Assembly (NCBI GenBank): GCA_963693365.1
Contig: CAVNZM010000013.1
Location: 8,246,001 to 8,310,000, forward strand
Reading direction: 5' to 3'
Source of the DNA: Amoebidium appalachense
Lineage: Eukaryota; Ichthyosporea
Length of the DNA stretch: 64,000 bases
Shown here: in pieces, positions 24,079 through 64,000 of the stretch
Numbering within the stretch: the stretch's first letter is position 1
How the letters are laid out: the number at the start of each line of letters is the position of its first letter
Made by a program: the position numbers and the translations under genes
Notes under the pieces: generated by a model
Databases searched by the model: none
What the model saw: only the letters and a program-made list of their open reading frames with translations
Told to the model about the DNA's origin: nothing

Positions 24079-24532
24079 GTGTGTGTGTGCGCGCGCATGT
24101 GCCTGCCTATGTATGTGTACTTTGATGCTAAGATAAAAAGTTGATTGCCTACATGAAATGACATTAACTATAGACATCATTCGCATTAGATATCTGTTGG
24201 TGTGCATTCAACGTCATAACAGCCAGCAGCAAGCCTTGAGGATGTAAATTCAGCAGAGCAATGGTATCTAACCAGGTTTGGGCATGCATCTTATGCTTTG
24301 CTCTGTGTGCGTGTATGTGCGCGCATGTATGTGTGTGGGTGTGCACGTCGTGCATGCGCATGTGGGTGTTGTGTGTTCGTGTTCGTGTGTGGGGGCGGGC
24401 ATGTGTGCACGCGCATGAACGGGTGTGGTGTGTATCGGCAAGAGAGTGTGCCGTGTGCATGTGCATGCAATCGTGCGGTGGGAGGCTGTATATGCAATTG
24501 GGGTGGTTTCAACTGTGTCAGCTCATTACCAG

Positions 24533-24564
<32 letters not shown>

Positions 24565-24723
24565 TTTTTTTCCGAGCCAGGGAGGCAAAAAAAGGAAATG
24601 CTTCTCTAGGTCCACCCCCGGAGCCATAACCAGCAACGCAGCACCACCGCACCACGAGGTTAACCTCAGCACCTCACCACAAGACAGCAAGCAGCACATA
24701 CACACGGCCAGGTCTATCCCGAA

Positions 24724-24776
<53 letters not shown>

Positions 24777-25206
24777 CCCCCCCTCCCCCTCCTCGAACAA
24801 AATTCAAGGGCAAACACATGCATAAGGTGTGCAGCAGGTGAGGAAGTGTGCCGGCATGCACCCACCTGAACACCCAGCTGCCCTGGCCCCCCGGTATGTG
24901 CCGCCACCATCCTGCCACCCCTCAAAAAAACTTAGCGTACCATAAACATTCATTCGAATAGTCAACTCACCATTGGTCATACAAGCATACATATAAAAAA
25001 CAGTATTAACGACGACATCCGCGCATTCATGATCAAACAACCCGGCTCACGAGACATTCATTCTTGAAACCTCCCCCCCCCCCCCTCCCCCCCCCCCCCC
25101 CTCTCCCCCAAACACACACACCCGAATCATCACACTTCCTCTCCATCTGAATGCTACACCACCCGCAGGCACACCAGCAAGGGCTGCATTCCATTCCCAT
25201 ATATGG

Positions 25207-45544
<20,338 letters not shown>

Positions 45545-45787
45545 TTCTAGGCTTAATAACCCTCGTCCTCACTCCGACCGTGCCGGGAGTCGGAGGGGCT
45601 TCCTAGCACGTTGTATATTTGGCTGGTGCCTGCCTGTGTACAGATACAGCCAGCCTCTCCAAAGCAAAAAAGTAGTCACATACGCGGTTTGGGCGACCCA
45701 CTGCGGCAGAGCGAGTTTTGGAAAGGCAGCTGGCGCAAGCGCAACAGGCGGCACTTGCAACCGGCGGCCACTGGCCATGCACAATCG

Positions 45788-45814
45788 TGACGTCATCGAT
45801 TGGTGGTGACGTCA
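45788..45814. promoter_or_regulatory. Paired CRE palindromes around an inverted CCAAT box, upstream of ZFC3H1
   Basis: Two perfect TGACGTCA sites (45788-45795 and 45807-45814) flank ATTGG, some 245-270 bp upstream of the ZFC3H1-like start codon. TGACGTCA is the bZIP CREB/ATF consensus and ATTGG is the core NF-Y site. Close pairing of these elements is typical of housekeeping promoters in opisthokonts. Function is inferred. Confidence 0.6.
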
Positions 45815-45834
45815 TGTATCTGGGGGTATGTAAT

Positions 45835-46033
45835 TAGGGGGGTTTACGCTGTTTACTCGAGGCAAAGAGAACCAGTCTCAGGTATGGGGGGGGGGGTTTT
45901 GCTCGGAATATCCCCTCAGCGGTATATCATGATCACGTACATAGATGTCGGGTGGTGACTATATATCAGGGTTTACTTTCTCTACGAGACACCATAAAGA
46001 CTACAAGGAGAAATCAATTAGTTGGGGTTCCCC

Positions 46034-46097
<64 letters not shown>

Positions 46098-46129
46098 GGG
46101 CTCCCCTCGGGACACTCGGTATCAGCTGG

Positions 46130-46196
<67 letters not shown>
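45835..46196 (+). mobile_element. SINE-like retroposon, copy B
   Basis: Same ordered blocks as copy A near 2.3 kb: TTTACGCTGTTTACTCGAGG, CGGAATATCCCCTCAGCGGT, CATAGATGTCGGGTG, ACCATAAAGACTA, AATCAATTAGTTGG, a ~55 base T-run (46036-46093), then GGACACTCGGTATCAGCTGG and a (TG)n tail of about 65 bp. I could not find a clear target-site duplication here. It lies just beyond the CRE/CCAAT promoter of ZFC3H1. Confidence 0.75.
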
Positions 46197-46200
<4 letters not shown>

Positions 46201-46204
46201 TGCG

Positions 46205-46660
46205 CTATAATTTTGTAGTGATGTGTTTCTCAAGCCAATCAATACATCTAATAAACAGGTCGTAGTTACGCGTGTTTAGTATAAAATCAAGGATGTTGTA
46301 ATTTACAGGTAGGCTATCTTTCTGGGTGTCTGTTGTGAATGTGACGTGTGTGTGTTGCGGTATTATGTGGTCTATCAAACTACATTTGGTGATACATGAC
46401 CGGTTAAACTGGTGTGTGTGTGTGTTGTTTGGGCATGCAAATGATGCCACCTTATACTTATTAGATCTCCACTGTATAGCACGTGTACAGTAAAAGCGTG
46501 GTAATTGATATAGTTTAGGGAGGGAGGGGGGGGGGGGGGAGGAAGAGGTGTGGATGAACCCATCAAGGGGTGTGCAAGAAACTGTAAAAGCGTTAAAGTA
46601 AGCCTTGTCGACAACGCAAGCGCCTTTTAAAGGAAGCCGCATACTCAAGATCGAGTACAA
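46205..46660 (-). CDS. Unassigned open frame (up to 151 codons)
   Basis: Open on the minus strand from 46660 to a stop at 46205. The middle crosses a G-run (translated as prolines), so the whole is doubtful. The last ~65 residues, with CSLIDHII and then ILDFILNTRNYDLFIRCIDW, resemble the 62-codon frame at 22.6 kb and loosely recall a CARD. It could be a terminal exon or relic of an unknown gene, or chance. Confidence 0.25.
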   Translation of the reverse strand: MYSILSMRLPLKGACVVDKAYFNAFTVSCTPLDGFIHTSSSPPPPSLPKLYQLPRFYCTRAIQWRSNKYKVASFACPNNTHTHQFNRSCITKCSLIDHIIPQHTHVTFTTDTQKDSLPVNYNILDFILNTRNYDLFIRCIDWLEKHITTKL

Positions 46661-46753
46661 AACTGAATCATAGCTGGCTGCTATATTCTTTTCACTTTCT
46701 TGTTCTGCGCCTTTTTTTTTTTTTTTTTTGGTGGTGGTGGTGGTGATATGGGG

Positions 46754-46791
<38 letters not shown>

Positions 46792-46875
46792 CATGGGGGG
46801 GTTGCGTACATATACGTAACGGGGAAATTTAAAGGGTGTGCTTCTGAATCGATATGATTTTATCGAATATTTTTT

Positions 46876-46929
<54 letters not shown>

Positions 46930-47696
46930 GTGCTTTCGATCCGGATCCTTTTTCGTTTTGCACGGTGTCAGTGGCCCACGGTACATAGGTTCCCGGTGCA
47001 AATTCATGAAAATATCAAGTGACAGCGCCCTCCCCCTCTCCCCCCCCCCCCCCTCCCCCTCCCCCCCCCCCCCCCCCCCCCTGCCCTACCCATTCCGGGC
47101 CTCCCCCCCCCCCAAAAAAGTCACACACGTACACACGTGTACGTACTCGGACCAAGGCCTCCTATATACTAACTGTTAGTATATGAGGCCTTGCTTGACT
47201 CGGACACAAACTCGGAAGTTCAGGTATGTACAGCGTCATTTGTGTGTGTGTGCACATGTATATATGTGTACATGGGGGGGAAGGGGGGGGATGGTGGGGG
47301 GGGGGGGGGGGAAGGGGGCGGGGAGGTTCATATTACATGTACAAATGCATGCACCGGGATTCTCCTAATAATAGCATGATTACACACTATTGAATAGCTC
47401 GATAAGGTTGGAGAGAGTTCACTTTGGTTTCTGAGCACGTGTGGCACTACTGCTACTAGTTTGAAGTGGATGGCCAGCCAGGGAATCATCTCTTCTTTGT
47501 GTTTCTATATTGATATCGACTTTATCATTTACAATTCTACAATTGCCAACGGTTATAACTACCATTGAAAAGTCAGTGCTCTCAACTCTCAACATTTAAC
47601 TTTCTTTTGGTAACTCCAGGCAGCCAGCCGACGTGCAGTCCCACTAGGCTTCCTCCTTCAATCTCCACGCGCGGGGAGGGGGGAGGGGCGAGGGGA

Positions 47697-47754
<58 letters not shown>

Positions 47755-48555
47755 ATTTTGCATTCCAGTAGTACAGCGGCCTGCCAGTGGGGCTCGAGAG
47801 GGCCCCGTGATGATATTTAGGCTTCTAGTCGAGGAGCATAACTTGGTAGGTATGGAAATAATTGGCTTCAGGCCACCAATAACCTACACCATTCCCGCAA
47901 GACTAACTGGGTTCAACCCCGGAGTCTAGGGATACTTTCTAGTGCAAAAACATCCCACAGCACACTGAGGTCCCCTGTGACGGGGGGCAGTGGTGGTGGT
48001 GGGAGGGGGGAGGGAGGGGGGGGGGGGGGGGGGGGTATACGTCAAGTCAACCTAGAGCCCCCCGTTTTTTCTCAACATTTCTTTTTCTTTTCTTTCTTTT
48101 TTTTTCTTTGCACCGGGGGGAGGGGGAAAGGGGGGGGGGGGGAGATAATAAAAAAGACATGCCAGACTCCAGAGGCGTGCAAAATTTCAACTTCTATTAT
48201 GCATATATGTACATCTAGTGGTGTAGGTAATATACCGAAACATCTATCTCAAGTTACTGAACGATCTCTAATTCACCAAACTGCCACACATTCGTTCGTA
48301 GCCCAAATTGGTAACGACTATATTACACGGTTCACTTCCTTTATCTCCCGAACTACCCTATGCTGCAACACTCAGCGTGCAGGAAGTGTGGTGTGACATG
48401 TTACTGCCAGCTTGGCCGGTGCACTCGATCATGTGTGTATCATCAGAAATGTGGATGTTTGTTAGCAGCCCTATATGTCATCTGTACCATTTGCCCACCT
48501 GTCTGTCTGTGTGTGTTCGTGCCCGTGTGTTTGTGTTTGTCTCTGTGTGTGTGTA

Positions 48556-48587
<32 letters not shown>

Positions 48588-48676
48588 CTCACTGGCGCGC
48601 ACATGTGTGTGCGTGCGCTCGCGCTCGCGAATGTGTGTCTAGTGTGCCGGTGTGTTCTGATGTGTTGCAAGATCTC
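46661..48676. other. Intergenic region between ZFC3H1-like and receptor kinase genes
   Basis: Holds G-runs near 46757, 46878 and 47699, a C-run near 47041, a (TG)-rich patch at 48540-48600 and otherwise plain sequence. No exon with recognisable protein similarity was seen. The kinase gene's poly(A) site should lie here, but I could not place a clear signal. Confidence 0.55.
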
Positions 48677-61082
<12,406 letters not shown>

Positions 61083-62176
61083 GGTGGGACTGCTGCCCTA
61101 GGTTGCACCGTCAAAAAGCGCCCGATAACTATGCACGTTCATTATGCATGTTAGAAAATGTGTAAACCGTTAGAACATTCTGCAGACCTGGATATTCCAC
61201 CCGGCTTTTCTTTGGTTTCTTATCTTATCTATCTCGCATAGGGCACATAGGGCTGTACAGCTTTGGCCGTGCGACGTTGGGCAGCGCTGCGGTTCTGGTT
61301 TGTGTTCAGACGTCTGACAGAGGACCATGTTCTGTTTGCGCTCACATACCAAGTTAAACTTCCCTAGAATGAGAAAGATAGTTACTCAAGATATTCTTAC
61401 TCTTCTTCTAATATCTATACGGACACGATTTCTTGCGCCATGGTAAATTTTGAGCAGCAAAAAGGCTCTTAATATAATAAAAAGCTTTTAAATATTCATT
61501 TGCCTAACTTTTGCTGTTTGTACATTAATTAAAAATCACAGAAGCAGTTAAGCAAAAGTTCCAATTACCGTAATTTGAGCTTAAATCGAATATGGACGAT
61601 TTATGGTGAACAATGCTTTTAGATCGACTAATCATGTTATTCAATTTTAGCCTAGCCAGCAGTCCCCTCAGTCTTGGGCATGGGTACTACATTGGGTAGG
61701 CTAGGCTGTCTGTACACCCCCTCAATTTTTAATAGCAGCCTAAGAAGGCAAGTTAGTTTCCAACAACCCCAGTATAAGGTCAACAACTGTAACAAACTAG
61801 AAAAATATTTTCATGTTTCAATTATTGTTTTACGAGATCATTTAGGGGAACGTGTGTTTTTAGCAAACCTATAGTTGTTATATGATGATTATGATCAGTC
61901 ATGATGCGAAAAAAAAAAATGATGCGATATGATTTTTTGAGATAGTGCAACTTAATAGTCTAGGGTGAATGTAGCCGGATGACGGCCGACTTGACTGACT
62001 GTGAGGTGAGGCGAGCTGCCCTATGTAGCCGCTCACTAATTACAATAGCCCCACTCCACCACTGCGTTACAGTTATAGCCGCGGCTTAGCCTGATGAAGT
62101 ATGCCTTTTTAAGCAATAGCACTTCCTAACAGCCCCCGGGGCACACTTTAGCCAAGAGTGCATTATGAGAGCCACC
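61083..62176. promoter_or_regulatory. Divergent intergenic region between paralogous receptor genes
   Basis: About 1.1 kb between the start codons of the kinase gene (minus) and its N-terminal paralogue (plus). It is AT-richer and has no dinucleotide or G/C homopolymer tract, in sharp contrast with the rest of the window. An A-rich patch (AATATAATAAAAAG) lies near 61471 and a 10-base A-run near 61910. Shared promoter function is inferred from geometry. Confidence 0.5.
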
Positions 62177-62899
62177 ATGAGGCGGCTTCTTCTTTCGTTT
62201 GCACTCATAGTGGGCCAGTCACGGGCAGACGGCACTCCCTGGCCCCAAATACCAAAGTCCCCACTCCCACAGGCACTTAGTGATTACTGCAACATAGAAA
62301 ACTGCCAGCTAGTAAGGGTATTTAGTGAGGGAAACGCAAACCCACCCAAATACGTGAGTGAGTGCGCGACATCCGACTTTTCCAAGGCGAGCTTGTCTCT
62401 CAAAGTTAACGAGACAAGCTATTTTCTTGTCAAAGATGATGTCTCACTTGCTCAGACACTGAACATAACCCTTATTGCAAAAGACAACGCAAGTAGGGTC
62501 GATGTTCACCTGGTGTCATGTGGCTTTGACAAGACACCCCGCGAAACAAAACGGTTGTCCTGCGTTCAGAGCGCAACACAAGGAGTAGTTTTCTCTTTCA
62601 TTCAGTCGCGCTTCACCCTTGTGGGTTTGTGGGGATTGGAAGTCAGTGGCTGCTCGTTTCGTGGGGTACGTGTGGATTCCCAGAACCTGTGGGTGACGGG
62701 GTCCCTCTTTGCCAATAATGGTGGTGTATACCCAAAAATCCAGAATCTATCTGTGCCCAAGCTGCTGGAAACGTACGCTGTAAGTGACCCCAACCACTCC
62801 CCCCTCCCACCCTCCCACTTTTCAAGAGCACACACACACACATAGCTCACAGGCGTCACTTGCGCATGTGAGCACCACACAGTGTGCACCCGCCTCACA

Positions 62900-62947
<48 letters not shown>

Positions 62948-63079
62948 CACACCCACACACAACACACAAACAAACACACCCACACACAACACACAAACAA
63001 ACACACACACACACAAGCACACATGCTCACGCACATGCATTACACACATACACACACACTTGCGGACGCGCATGCGCGC

Positions 63080-63150
<71 letters not shown>

Positions 63151-63245
63151 ATGCATTTACACACACGCACACACAAACACAAACATGCATACACAGGCGC
63201 GCACACACAAACACGCACACACACGCTCGCGCGCGCGCACGCGGG

Positions 63246-63329
<84 letters not shown>

Positions 63330-64000
63330 AACACATAGACAAGCGCACACACACACACAAACACAAGCACACACGCACAAGCACATGCACACATACATAC
63401 TCACACACTTGCGAGTGGGGGCGCGCACACACACACACATACACACACACACAGACACACACACACAACACACACACACACACAAACACGCATACACATA
63501 CTCGAACACACAAGCACAAACATGCATACACAAACGCGCACACACAAACACAAACACAAACACACACACCTCCTCTACTCTTCGTGCCCATCCATTCAGA
63601 ATCATCACTCCATGTGCTATTGCTACTGTGTTAGTCATAACCAGGATCCCAAAGACCCCCTGGCACCACAGCCCCCGCCTTCCCCTCCCCCCTCTCCCCC
63701 CTTCCCTCCCCCCCCCCCCCCCCGTTCTTCCTTTCCCCCCATTCATTCCATGCTCCCCCCCTCACCCCCTCCCCCCCCCCCCCCCCCCCCCCCACCCGCC
63801 CTTTTCCCCTCCAGTCCTCCCTCCCCGGGGCAGCCCACTCTGCATTGTACATCTCCCTGGGATATTACACCAATAAATACCCCCCCAGTTTCTGTTGGGT
63901 CACCACCATTCAACTAGATCTGTTCCAAACTAAACTTCTGCAACAGCCTACGGGCACTGACGACAGACTGACCATTATCCCTGCATGTGAGCCTACTGGT
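62177..64000 (+). CDS. Secreted/receptor protein paralogous to the kinase N-terminus (partial, runs off the right edge)
   Basis: Exon 1 is 62177-62779 (201 codons, donor GCT|GTAAGT, phase 0). Candidate exon 2 starts at 63947 after CTTCTGCAACAG and stays open in phase 0 to the window end. The ATG at 62177 sits in a perfect GCCACCATGA context; an in-frame ATG at 62165 is less favoured. It begins with a signal peptide (MRRLLLSFALIVGQSRA). It matches the kinase gene's first exon: VDVHLVSCGFDKTP against MEVHLSPCEADPKTP, a following Cys/GVVF versus GIVI block, and an FANN-type motif near the end. Both first exons end in phase 0 at the same aligned point. Whether it too ends in a kinase cannot be seen. 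Confidence 0.82.
62902..63560 (+). repeat. Compound (CA)n-rich intron
   Basis: About 650 bp of CA repeats with AAC, GCGC and CATGCA interruptions, filling much of intron 1 of the right-hand receptor gene (62780-63946). C-runs follow near 63708 and 63770. Confidence 0.93.

Larger units (their letters stand above)
19635..25206. other. Non-coding stretch between convergent gene ends
   Basis: This lies between the 3' ends of the exonuclease-like gene (plus) and the ZFC3H1-like gene (minus). It holds (TG)n tracts at about 20054-20139 and 24001-24073, G-runs near 19718, 21497 and 23886, C-runs near 21049, 24533 and 24727, and otherwise unremarkable sequence. A short hairpin TTTGAGG…CCTCAAA lies near 22315-22340. 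Apart from the small open frame at 22546-22734, I see no exon with convincing protein similarity. Confidence 0.6.

Overview
This is a eukaryotic nuclear window with very intron-rich genes and an extreme load of simple sequence: long G/C homopolymers, (GT/CA)n tracts of up to about 200 bp, purine tracts and several minisatellites. I reconstructed five protein-coding loci by following reading frame and intron phase across splice sites on both strands. About 15.7 kb (25%) is coding. A receptor tyrosine kinase with animal-type kinase signatures (HRDVAARN, PVRWMAPE), a ZFC3H1-type zinc finger protein and large introns suggest a unicellular relative of animals (Holozoa) or a similar protist. That is inference; the species cannot be read from this sequence.

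Layout. (1) 234-11035, minus: 5' part (14 exons, 426 codons) of a PMCA-type Ca2+-transporting P-type ATPase; the rest lies beyond the left edge. (2) 11036-11715: a 680 bp divergent promoter region. (3) 11716-19634, plus: a six-exon gene for a 1538-residue protein resembling the DUF6729 plus DEDDy 3'-5' exonuclease family, possibly derived from a mobile element. (4) 19635-25206: mostly non-coding, with a 62-codon open frame resembling one near 46.3 kb. (5) 25207-45544, minus: a ~33-exon ZFC3H1-like gene (acidic and RS-like N-terminus, coiled coil, C3H1 zinc finger, HAT/TPR-like C-terminal half). (6) 45545-48676: promoter with two TGACGTCA palindromes, a SINE-like repeat and non-coding sequence. 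(7) 48677-61082, minus: a complete 14-exon receptor tyrosine kinase (1264 residues) with a Chlamydia-Pmp-like (GGA[ILV]/FxxN) ectodomain. (8) 61083-62176: a shared, almost microsatellite-free divergent intergenic region. (9) 62177 to beyond 64000, plus: the start of a paralogous secreted or receptor protein, head-to-head with the kinase gene.

The reconstructions check well. Exon lengths and phases close exactly for the ATPase, exonuclease and kinase genes. The ZFC3H1 gene closes except for a one-base discrepancy in a proline-rich exon. The introns are the unusual part. Many (CA)n tracts end directly at the acceptor AG, many (GT)n tracts begin at the donor, and sense-strand C-runs often follow donors. 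At least three introns appear to be GC-AG. Introns also carry transposon traces: a SINE-like element with an 11 bp target-site duplication and a second copy, a Tc1/mariner-type MITE with TA duplication, and a four-copy ~100 bp family abutting G/C homopolymers. The genes do not form an obvious pathway; only the two receptor paralogues look functionally connected.
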